DNA of 48,851 nt from Planctomycetales bacterium 71-10 (lineage in GTDB: Bacteria > Planctomycetota > Planctomycetia > Isosphaerales > Isosphaeraceae): NCBI GenBank assembly GCA_001898385.1, contig MKTT01000109.1, positions 1 through 48,851 of the forward strand. The letters are read 5' to 3'. The notes under the pieces were generated by a model. That model was not told the DNA's origin and ran no database searches. It saw nothing but the letters and a program-made list of their open reading frames with translations. This document shows positions 32,974-40,101 of this stretch, in pieces. The position numbers and the translations under genes were made by a program. Each line of letters opens with the position of its first letter. Position 1 is the stretch's first letter.

Positions 32974-33573
32974 ATGCTTAGAAAGTGGCTTGTGGGCTCA
33001 TTAGTCGCCGCGCTGGCGATGACGTTCGTGGGCGGTGCCGAGGCCGGCTCCGTGGTCGGCTCCGAGGCGATCGCCGTGGTGAGCACAGGCGTCGATCAGA
33101 AGCCTCTATACTTGTCGTCGACGTTCGATCTGAGCGGCGTGCTGACCGGCCTGGCGGTGGATGCCACGGGCGGCTTCACGGCGGCTCCCGAGACCAGTAT
33201 GCTCACGGCTTCGCAGCTCGATCTGAGCGACCCCACGACCTTCGTGCTGGGAAGCGCGGCCTGGGGGCAGTTCACGGCGGTCGCGGTGACGGCGGACGTG
33301 AATCCGGGCGACGGCAGTCGCGCGTTGTACATCGAGGGCTTCTTCACGCCGGGCTCCTGGGCGGGGGCCGACACGGACCAGACCAGCGCGACGATCGTGC
33401 TGAGCCTGTCGCAGGCGGGCGGCGGCCAGAACGCGGTGAGCTCCACCCTCACGCTGGTCACGCCGGGCGGGCTGCTTCCGGCCGTGCCCGAGCCCTCCGC
33501 GATCGTCAGCGCTTTGCTGGGCACGGGTCTGGTGGGCGGCGCGGCCCTGCGCCGCCGCGCTCGCACGGCCTGA
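32974..33573 (+). CDS. PEP-CTERM sorted surface protein
   Basis: A 199-residue secreted protein. The signal peptide is MLRKWLVGSLVAALAMTFVG with GAEAG cleavage. The mature part is Ser/Thr/Gly/Asp-rich, beta-like (VNPGDGSRALYIEGFFTPGS). The C-terminus is a PEP-CTERM anchor: VPEPSAIVSALL, a hydrophobic helix (GTGLVGGAAL), then RRRARTA. The exosortase that cleaves this signal is not in the window. Start ATG 32974 has AAGAAGG upstream. Such proteins are often associated with extracellular polysaccharide production. The ligand or role is unknown. Confidence 0.85.
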   Translation: MLRKWLVGSLVAALAMTFVGGAEAGSVVGSEAIAVVSTGVDQKPLYLSSTFDLSGVLTGLAVDATGGFTAAPETSMLTASQLDLSDPTTFVLGSAAWGQFTAVAVTADVNPGDGSRALYIEGFFTPGSWAGADTDQTSATIVLSLSQAGGGQNAVSSTLTLVTPGGLLPAVPEPSAIVSALLGTGLVGGAALRRRARTA

Positions 33574-34440
33574 GGCCGCGTCCGATCGGGCCGAACTGAA
33601 ACGACCCGCGACGGGCACGGGGCGACCTCCGTGCTCGTTCGCGCTTTCGGCCGTCGGGCGGGCGTCATCGAGATCGTCGTCGATCGCGTCATGTCTCGGC
33701 GATCCCGCGATCGGGCCGGTTCGGCGAAGGCTTCCACGACCTGCCCCAGGCTCCCGGCCCGTACCATCGCGGCTCCGGACCGGCCGTGCCGTAGCGGAGG
33801 AACCCGGTCGCGACGTCGGCGGTCGCCGCGTCTCGTAGATTGTCGAGCCTGACCCACACTGGGGGGGCACTCCGCGGGGCGACTCCCAAGCCGGTCATAA
33901 TCGCCTCGGTGTCTCCTATCGCAAGTGCTCCTCGGTCCTGCTGACCCTCACCGGCGTGGCCGTCGCCTCGGCGGCCTGGTCCGAAGCTCGCGTCGCCTGC
34001 GGAGGCTGGACCGGCCCAGCTATGAACGGCCGGTCGAGGCGGCCAGGACGAGTGCCGCCCAGCACGTCTATGCGACCGGCTGGAAGATCGGCGGCGGGTC
34101 GGTCTGCCTCAGGGTCTTCGCCGACGAGCACGCACCGACCTACCGCACCCGCAAGAGCCGGGCGCATGACGTGAGCGTCGAGGTACTGGGCGCGGAGTTC
34201 GTCATGGGTGCTGTCGGCGAGGCGGATGCGGCTCATGCGGGATTACAGGGAAGCCCCCGGCCCAGGTGCTTGGTGACGGGGTTTACGGGCTTTCCATTCG
34301 GGAAGACGGTGATTTTCTGCATTTTACGGCCTTGGAACGCCCGCAAATGCTCAGGATTGCAGAGTGAGGCGACATGCCGTATGTCTAGAACCTGCTTCGC
34401 CCTGATTCACCTGAACAGGTGTCGATTCGATGGTTTCCCC
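33574..34440. other. Region without a supported gene
   Basis: Short frames exist on both strands but none has a recognised domain, a ribosome-binding site and sensible composition together. A minus-strand stretch beginning MSRIRLADSTHDELRAQYLD at 34236 and a plus-strand stretch VYGLSIREDGDFLHFTALER near 34280-34340 look locally coding-like and may be scraps of decayed genes. The AT content rises toward 34400. Confidence 0.4.
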
Positions 34441-34448
34441 AAGCTGGA

Positions 34449-34477
34449 CGTCAGGGGTTCGAATCCCCCAGTCCGCC
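34449..34477 (+). other. tRNA-like 3' end (T-arm plus acceptor strand), possible att site
   Basis: Sequence around 34453-34477 has GGGG-TTCGAAT-CCCCC (T-arm with consensus T-loop, closing pair imperfect) followed by AGTCCGCC, as in the acceptor strand and discriminator of a tRNA gene. The eight-base strand ending C73 would suit a histidine tRNA, but the 5' GGCGGACT partner and the D- and anticodon arms are not visible upstream. A tyrosine-integrase remnant follows ~140 bases later, the usual att arrangement. Confidence 0.5.
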
Positions 34478-34612
34478 ATTCGACGCAAGTTCTTCCAAAA
34501 TCACGAGTTAGCGCACCCGGGCACAGAGGGGCAGTGCGGCGAAGAGGTCGGTCCAAAGACGGTACATGTACCGTTTCGGCCGCTCGGAGCTGCACGACGC
34601 CTCACACCAATC

Positions 34613-35262
34613 GTCCCCCGTCATACCGCCTGCACAAGCCCCGGAACTGTGCCGTCGTCACCATCGACGGCAAGAATTTCTACCTGGGCCCGTACGGCTC
34701 CCCCGAGAGCCACGAGAAGTACGCCCGGCTGATCGCCGGTCGGGATGCGGAAGGCCAGGCCCGGGCGAGTCCTTCCCAGCCCTAATCCCCGGCGACCTCT
34801 CGATCAACGAGCTGATCCTCCGATATCTGGAGATGGCCTCGTCCCATTACGTGAAGCACGGTCGGCCGACGGGGGAGTTCGACAACATCCGCTGTGCCCT
34901 CAAATCGCCGAAGGGGCTGTACGGCCAGACGTCGGCGGACGCCTTCAGGCCGAAGGACCTCGAGCTGGACCGGCAGTCCATGATCGACGGCGCGCCGGCC
35001 CGCAAGACCATCGACGGCCGGGTGGGGCGGATCAGGCGGATGTTCCGCCGGGCGGCCAGGGAGGGGATCGTCCCCCCAAGGATGTCCCAGGGGCTCACGA
35101 CCATCGAGGGGCTGAAGCTCGGCCGGTCGGCGGCTCGCGAGAAGAAGCCCGTGACGACCGTCGCCGACGACACCGTCCGTCGAGAAGACCCTCCTCCGCC
35201 TGCATCCCCACGCGAGGATCATGGTCGAGGTCCAGGGGCTCGCCGGGATGCGTCCGCAGGAA
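34613..35262 (+). pseudogene. Tyrosine recombinase/integrase, frameshifted and truncated
   Basis: Three frames rebuild one protein: PSYRLHKPRNCAVVTIDGKN then YLGPYGSPESHEKYARLI (34613-34765); GDLSINELILRYLEMASSHY ... RIRRMFRRAAREGIVPPRMS (34790-35175), the core-binding SAM-like part; and KTLLRLHPHARIMVEVQGLA then GMRPQE (35180-35262). GMRPxE is where the first catalytic Arg of tyrosine recombinases lies. The rest of the catalytic domain is missing and replaced by an unrelated gene. It is non-functional by two frameshifts and a truncation. It follows the tRNA-like end at 34449-34477. Confidence 0.7.
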
Positions 35263-35735
35263 GCCCCTCGTCGGCCTGATCGGGTCGATCGCGAGGCTGT
35301 TCTCGCGGGGCGGGGAGGACCGGGCCTGGAAGCTCCCGGGCGGGCCCGATGTGGTCCGGGACGGGGGGCGGAGGACCGGCCTGACGCTGGCGCGGCGGGA
35401 CGACGGGCCGCTCGACGAGGCGACGGTCCGGTCGCTGTGGCCCGAGGCGACGCGAGTCCGCCGCCTGGGCGAAGGCCTGCTCCTCGTCCAGAGAGCCGGG
35501 GGACCAGCCGGCGGGGCGCACGGGGGCGGGACGCCCCGAGGCGAGGCCGAGCGGCGGGCCGGGGAGGCCCGTCTGCGCGGCGACCGTCGCGGCGAGGCCG
35601 CCGCCCTCGCCGGCCTCGCCGCGTTGCTGATGGACGCAGGCCGGGCCGCCGAGGCGGGCGACCTGCCCGGCGAGGCGGGGCGCTGAGCGACCTCGGCTAT
35701 GCCCTGCTCACGCTCGGCCGCTGGCGTCTTGGGAG
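35258..35735 (+). pseudogene. TPR-type hypothetical gene remnant
   Basis: From ~35258 the text is KPLVGLIGSIARLFSRGG, then DRAWKLPGGPDVVRDGGRRT and LDEATVRSLWPEATRVRRLG. It ends in an Ala/Arg-rich helical part (AAALAGLAALLMDAGRAAEA) and a stop at 35684-35686. In the next frame GALSDLGYALLTLGRW (35685-35735) looks like a TPR repeat. No start codon is present: the first codons are joined to the integrase remnant. The junction near 35255-35265 is a rearrangement. Function is unknown. Confidence 0.5.
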
Positions 35736-35938
35736 ACCGAGTCGCAGGCCGGGCATAGCCCGATGTGGTTCAGTTCGAGGAGCGAATAAGAACGCTTGAG
35801 CGACCAGCAGACGGGTCCGGAGTCTGGACAATCGGGTTCGTGTCCGACACGGCCGCAGGCTCCGCAGACGTGCAACCATTTCTTCAGATAAGGACTGCCG
35901 GCGAGCAACGCATCTCCGGGTGGGATTCGATTCGCCAT
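35708..35938 (-). CDS. Small Cys-rich (zinc ribbon-like) protein
   Basis: A 76-residue protein reading MANRIPPGDALLAGSPYLKK, then HVCGACGRVGHEPDCPDSGP and LLELNHIGLCPACDSVSQ. Two CxxC pairs (VCGAC and LCPAC) spaced by ~35 residues could ligate zinc. The final residues (SQDASGRA) may be read-in from a neighbouring rearranged gene, since the stop lies inside the TPR remnant on the other strand. No close family is recognised. It is oriented opposite to the remnant and on the same strand as the AraC-type gene. Confidence 0.5.
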   Translation of the reverse strand: MANRIPPGDALLAGSPYLKKWLHVCGACGRVGHEPDCPDSGPVCWSLKRSYSLLELNHIGLCPACDSVSQDASGRA

Positions 35939-36052
35939 ACCGGCCTCGGCTCGATTGGGCCACGATGCAGGCGGCCACTTCCGAGAGCCGACCTCGACAC
36001 TCGTCGGACATGCCTTCCGAGTATCACCGAATCCGGCGCCGGCAGGCCGCGA

Positions 36053-36814
36053 CTACGTCGGCTTCGCCGACGCCCCCGGCCGGTCGACGACTCGGTATTC
36101 GAGCGGGGTCAGGCCGATCGTCTTGCGGAACTGGCGGGCGAACGCGCTCTGGTCGGAATATCCGCACGCGAGGGCGATCTCGGCGACGGGCCGGTCTGTG
36201 CCGCGCAGGAGGTCGGAGGCGGCGTCCATGCGCAGCTTGAGGAGCAACTGCCCCGTCGCCAAGCGGAAGAGCTTCCGCACGCGGCGGTCGAGCTGGTAGC
36301 TCGACAGGCCGGACACCGCCGCGAGGACCCCAAGCGTCGGCCGCTCGTCCAGGTGATCGCGGGCGAACTGCACGGCCCTGGCGACGTCCTCGTATCCGTC
36401 CGCCTGCTCCGCCGGCGGGTGGACGTCCTGCGACGCGCCGACCAGCCCCACCACGCGCCCCCCCGCACCCCGGAGGGGGAGCTTGTTCGTCAGGCACCAA
36501 CCCTCGTCGCGGCCCGGGTAGAGGTGCCGTTCGAGTTGGTTCACGACGGATTCGCCGGTGCGGATCAGGGCCTCGTCCTGCTCGCGGTAGGATCGCCCCA
36601 GCGGGCCCGGGAAGACCTCCTCGGCGGTCTTGCCGAGGATCTGCCGCTTGTCGCGCGCCCCGCAGCGTTCCATCAGCGTGCGGTTCACGACGACGTACTC
36701 GGCCCGCTCGTTCTTCACGAAATAGACCAGGTCGTTCAGGCGGTCGAACAGGTCCTCCCCGGTGAACGGCGAGGCGAGCGACCCGAACAGGTCCGAGACG
36801 GCCGACCTCGCCAT
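36053..36814 (-). CDS. PAS-domain AraC-family transcriptional regulator
   Basis: A 253-residue protein. Residues ~17-130 form a PAS-type sensor (LNDLVYFVKNERAEYVVVNR, then GKTAEEVFPGPLGRSYREQD and GRVVGLVGASQDV). Residues ~147-247 are an AraC double HTH (RPTLGVLAAVSGLSSYQLDR, and DRPVAEIALACGYSDQSAFA followed by RQFRKTIGLTPLEYR). It lies 155 bases from and divergent to the DapA-family gene, so it is probably the regulator of the hydroxyproline genes. PAS as the sensing domain may bind a small metabolite, since no kinase is adjacent. It is likely to respond to hydroxyproline or an intermediate. Confidence 0.85.
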   Translation of the reverse strand: MARSAVSDLFGSLASPFTGEDLFDRLNDLVYFVKNERAEYVVVNRTLMERCGARDKRQILGKTAEEVFPGPLGRSYREQDEALIRTGESVVNQLERHLYPGRDEGWCLTNKLPLRGAGGRVVGLVGASQDVHPPAEQADGYEDVARAVQFARDHLDERPTLGVLAAVSGLSSYQLDRRVRKLFRLATGQLLLKLRMDAASDLLRGTDRPVAEIALACGYSDQSAFARQFRKTIGLTPLEYRVVDRPGASAKPT

Positions 36815-36890
36815 GGCGACGCGCTCCGTTGCAAGCGACGGCCGCCCCGGGCCGCCTCCCCCATTATGCGCGGAATTCAGCCGGAGCCGC

Positions 36891-36943
36891 CCGATGCGCC
36901 AAGAACGGCCGACGCCGATGCGTTATGATCTGCGGCGGATGCG
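36891..36943 (+). promoter_or_regulatory. Candidate operator: three CCGATGCG-like repeats with -10 TATGAT
   Basis: CCGATGCG is at 36891-36898 and 36915-36922, with the variant CGGATGCG at 36936-36943, giving start-to-start spacings of 24 and 21 bases. A TATGAT at 36924-36929 could be a -10 element with no good -35, as for an activator-dependent promoter. The array sits between the divergent AraC-type and DapA-type genes. The biology is inference. Confidence 0.4.
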
Positions 36944-36969
36944 ACGAACCCGATTGCGGAGGACGGTCG

Positions 36970-37866
36970 ATGGGCAAGCGATGGTCCGGCGTGTTTCCGG
37001 CGATGACGACGCAGTTCCGCGAGGACCAGTCGCTCGACGCGGCGTCCACGGGCCGTCACATCGAGGCGATGGTCGCCTCGGGGGTCGGCGGCGTGGTCGT
37101 CTGCGGCTCGCTGGGCGAGAATCAGGCGATGGAGCCGGGCGAGAAGGTCGAGGTCGTCCGGACGGCGGTCCGGGCCGCGGCCGGCAAGGTCCCGGTCGTC
37201 GCGGGGATCGCCGAGACCTCGACCGCGAAGGCCGTGCGGGCCGCGCGCGACTTCGCCGAGGTCGGGGCCGCCGGCTTCATGATCATGCCGCCGATGGTCT
37301 ACCGCCCCGACGCCGACGAGGCCGACGCCTTCTTCCGGAAGGTCGCCTCGGCCACCGACCTGCCGTGGATGCTCTACAACAACCCCATCGCCTACACGGT
37401 CGACGTGACCCCCGCCCGGCTCGTCGAGTTCGCCGACGTCCGCAACCTGGTCGCCGTGAAGGAAAGCTCGGCCGACCCGCGGCGGATCGTCGAGATCCGC
37501 CTGCTGCTGGGCGACCGCTTCGCCCTGTTCGCCGGCGTCGACGACCTGATCGTGGAATCCTCGATCCACGGCATCGACGGCTGGGTGGCCGGCTCCGGCA
37601 TCGCGTTCCCGGCCGAGAACCAACGGCTCTGGGACCTGCTGAAGGCCGGCGCGTGGGACGAGGCCCGCGCCCTCTACCGCTGGTTCTCGCCGCTGATGAA
37701 GCTCGACACCTATCCGAAGTTCGTCCAGTACATCAAACTGATGGTCCAGGAGGCCGGCCTGGGCGCCGAGTGGGTGCGCGAGCCTCGCAGGCCGCTCGTC
37801 GGCGAGGAGCGGGAACGGATCCTGGCCGTCATCCGCCGCGGGATCGAGAACCGTCCGGGGGCCTGA
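36970..37866 (+). CDS. DapA-family lyase, probable pyrroline-hydroxy-carboxylate deaminase
   Basis: A 298-residue protein of the dihydrodipicolinate synthase/N-acetylneuraminate lyase family: GVFPAMTTQF at the N-terminus, GGVVVCGSLGENQAM, LYNNP (Tyr) and VAVKESSAD (Schiff-base Lys ~161). With a hydroxyproline 2-epimerase and a D-amino-acid oxidoreductase immediately downstream, the likely reaction is the deamination of 1-pyrroline-4-hydroxy-2-carboxylate to alpha-ketoglutarate semialdehyde, the LhpC-type step. This is inference from neighbours; the fold alone does not fix the substrate. The start at 36970 has GGAGGACGG upstream. Confidence 0.85.
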   Translation: MGKRWSGVFPAMTTQFREDQSLDAASTGRHIEAMVASGVGGVVVCGSLGENQAMEPGEKVEVVRTAVRAAAGKVPVVAGIAETSTAKAVRAARDFAEVGAAGFMIMPPMVYRPDADEADAFFRKVASATDLPWMLYNNPIAYTVDVTPARLVEFADVRNLVAVKESSADPRRIVEIRLLLGDRFALFAGVDDLIVESSIHGIDGWVAGSGIAFPAENQRLWDLLKAGAWDEARALYRWFSPLMKLDTYPKFVQYIKLMVQEAGLGAEWVREPRRPLVGEERERILAVIRRGIENRPGA

Positions 37867-37882
37867 AATCGAGGGGGCCGCG

Positions 37883-38821
37883 ATGCGACGCATCCATGTG
37901 ATCGATTCCCACACCGGCGGCGAGCCGACCCGCGTGGTGGTCGGCGGCGGGCCCGACCTGGGCGACGGCCCGCTCTCGGCCCGCCGCGACCTGTTCCGCG
38001 AGCGGTTCGACCGCTTCCGGTCGGCCGTCGTGAACGAACCGCGAGGCTCCGACGTCCTGGTCGGGGCGCTGCTCACGCCCCCCCATGAGCCGGGCTGCGT
38101 CGCGGGCGTGATCTTCTTCAACAACGTGGGCGTGCTGGGGATGTGCGGCCACGGGACGATCGGCCTGGCCGTGACGCTGGCCCACATGGGGCGGGTCGGC
38201 CCGGGCCGCTACAAGCTCGACACCCCGGTCGGCGTGGTCGGGTTCGAGTATCACGGCGGGGCCCGGGTCTCGGTCGAGAACGTGCCGAGCTACCGCTTTC
38301 GCAAGGGCGTCGCGGTGGACGTCGAGGGCGTCGGCCCGGTCGTCGGCGACGTGGCGTGGGGCGGCAACTGGTTCTTCCTCACGCCCGCGGGAGGGCGCAT
38401 CGGCCTGGACGACGCGGACGCCCTGACCGCTCGCGCCGCGAGGATCCGCCGGGCCCTGGAGGCCGAAGGGGTCGCCGGGGCCGACGGCGCCGAGATCGAC
38501 CACGTCGAGTTGTTCAGCCCGCCGGAAGATCCGAAGAGCGACGCCCGGAACTTCGTGCTCTGCCCCGGCATGGCCTACGACCGCAGCCCCTGCGGCACCG
38601 GCACGAGCGCCAAGATCGCCTGCCTCGCCGCGGACGGCAAGCTGGCCCCGGGCGCGACGTGGCGTCAGGAAGGTGTCGTCGGCAGCATCTTCGAGGGGTC
38701 GTATCGGCCCGGCGAGGACGGCCGCATCCATCCCGTCGTCGCGGGCGAGGCGTTCGTGACCGCAGAGGCCACGCTCTTGATCGACCCCACGGATCCGTTC
38801 CGGGAGGGCCTCCGGCCGTGA
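37883..38821 (+). CDS. 4-hydroxyproline 2-epimerase (proline racemase family)
   Basis: A 312-residue protein. It has the N-terminal IDSHTGGEPTRVV and both catalytic Cys: MCGHGTIG (first) and DRSPCGTGTSAK (second), with GSIFEGS and HPVVAGEAFVT near the end. Two catalytic Cys indicate an epimerase/racemase rather than a dehydratase, in which the first Cys is Thr. Size and context match trans-4-hydroxy-L-proline epimerases that make cis-4-hydroxy-D-proline. It begins 16 bases after the DapA-family stop and overlaps the following gene by four bases (GTGA). Confidence 0.9.
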   Translation: MRRIHVIDSHTGGEPTRVVVGGGPDLGDGPLSARRDLFRERFDRFRSAVVNEPRGSDVLVGALLTPPHEPGCVAGVIFFNNVGVLGMCGHGTIGLAVTLAHMGRVGPGRYKLDTPVGVVGFEYHGGARVSVENVPSYRFRKGVAVDVEGVGPVVGDVAWGGNWFFLTPAGGRIGLDDADALTARAARIRRALEAEGVAGADGAEIDHVELFSPPEDPKSDARNFVLCPGMAYDRSPCGTGTSAKIACLAADGKLAPGATWRQEGVVGSIFEGSYRPGEDGRIHPVVAGEAFVTAEATLLIDPTDPFREGLRP

Positions 38822-40101
38822 GCGGACCGAGGAAGGCGGTGGTCGTCGGCGGCGGGGTCGTGGGGGCCTGCTGTGCGTATTACCTGGCCCGGGCGGGACG
38901 GTCGGTCACGCTGATCGACGCGGCCGGATTCGGCTCGGGGTGCTCGCACGCCAACTGCGGCTACATCTGCCCCAGCCACGCCCTCCCCCTGGCCGCCCCG
39001 GGCGCGCTGCGGACGATCCTGGGAGTGATGGCCCGGCGCAACGCGCCGATCCGCCTCAAGCCGGGCGTCCTGCTGCGGAACCCCGGCTGGTTCATGACGT
39101 TCGCCCGCCGCTGCAACGAGCCGGACATGCTGTCGGCCGGCGAGGCGATTTCAGCCCTGCTGCGCTCGTCGCGGTCGCTCTACGACGAGCTGATCCGGGA
39201 CGAGGACATCGATTGCGACTGGCAGACGAAGGGCCTGCTGTTCGTCTTCCGCTCGCCAAGGGCGATGGAACACCATGCGGAGGTCGACCACCTGTTGCGC
39301 GAGCGGTTCGACATGCCCGCGCGGCGGCTGGACCCCGCCGACCTGTATGCGCTGGAGCCCTCGGTCCGCCCCGGCCTCCCCGGCGCGTGGCTCTACGAGC
39401 ACGACGCCCACCTGCGGCCGGACCGCCTGATGGCCGAGCTGCGCCGCGTGCTGACCGGCCTGGGCGTGACCATCCACGAGCATCGCGCGGCGACCGGCTT
39501 CGTCCGCGAGGGGGGCCGGGCGGTCGCCGTCCGCACGGCCGCCGGCGACGTCCCGGCCGACGACGTCGTCGTGGCGCTCGGGGCCTGGACGCCCGCGCTG
39601 GAGCGCGAGATCGGCTGCCGGATCCCGATCCAGCCCGGCAAGGGCTACTCGGTGACGTATCGCGACGTCGAGGCCCCCCCCGCCCTGCCGATGATCTTCG
39701 AGGAAGACCGGGTGGCCGTGACCCCGTTCGCGGACGGGTTCCGCATCGGCTCGATGATGGAGTTCGCCGGCCGCGACTCGACCATCGACCGCAGGCGGCT
39801 CGGCGTCCTGTCGGAGACCTCGGCCCGCTACCTGAAGACCCGGCCGATCGGCGAGCCCGAGGAGGAATGGTTCGGCTGGCGGCCGATGACGCCCGACGGC
39901 CTCCCGATCATCGGCCCGAGCCCGGCGCTCGGCAACGTCCTCGTCGCCGCCGGGCACAACATGCTCGGCATGTCCATGGCGACGGCGACGGGCAAGCTCG
40001 CGGCCGAGATCGCGAACGGGGCGAGGCCGCACCTCGACCCCGCCCCCTACTCGGCCGATCGCTTCCAGGGCCGCTCGCGCCGGCCTCAGCCGCGGAAGTA
40101 G
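38818..40101 (+). CDS. FAD-dependent D-amino-acid (D-hydroxyproline) oxidoreductase
   Basis: A 427-residue DadA/DAO-type flavoprotein. FAD-binding VVVGGGVVGACCAYYLARAG is at the N-terminus. Later come PGKGYSVTYRDVE and WFGWRPMTPDGLPIIGPSP, then VAAGHNMLGMSMATATGKL near the C-terminus. In hydroxyproline pathways this enzyme oxidises cis-4-hydroxy-D-proline to the pyrroline compound that the DapA-family protein deaminates. Start GTG 38818 overlaps the epimerase stop. Its last 16 bases overlap the convergent symporter gene. The three plus-strand genes thus form one operon. A separate alpha-ketoglutarate-semialdehyde dehydrogenase is not in the window. Confidence 0.88.
   Translation: MSGPRKAVVVGGGVVGACCAYYLARAGRSVTLIDAAGFGSGCSHANCGYICPSHALPLAAPGALRTILGVMARRNAPIRLKPGVLLRNPGWFMTFARRCNEPDMLSAGEAISALLRSSRSLYDELIRDEDIDCDWQTKGLLFVFRSPRAMEHHAEVDHLLRERFDMPARRLDPADLYALEPSVRPGLPGAWLYEHDAHLRPDRLMAELRRVLTGLGVTIHEHRAATGFVREGGRAVAVRTAAGDVPADDVVVALGAWTPALEREIGCRIPIQPGKGYSVTYRDVEAPPALPMIFEEDRVAVTPFADGFRIGSMMEFAGRDSTIDRRRLGVLSETSARYLKTRPIGEPEEEWFGWRPMTPDGLPIIGPSPALGNVLVAAGHNMLGMSMATATGKLAAEIANGARPHLDPAPYSADRFQGRSRRPQPRK

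Noticed and set aside
34236..34345. Short plus-strand reading frame with LSIREDGDFLHFTALERP
   Set aside because: It looks coding-like but has no start with a ribosome-binding site and no family. It is kept only as a possible scrap in the note on 33574-34440.
34440..34478. tmRNA (ssrA) 3' end
   Set aside because: GGACG followed by a T-arm resembles tmRNA, but the acceptor strand AGTCCGCC and lack of the expected 5' partner or tag reading frame make a tRNA-type end more likely. Identity is left open.
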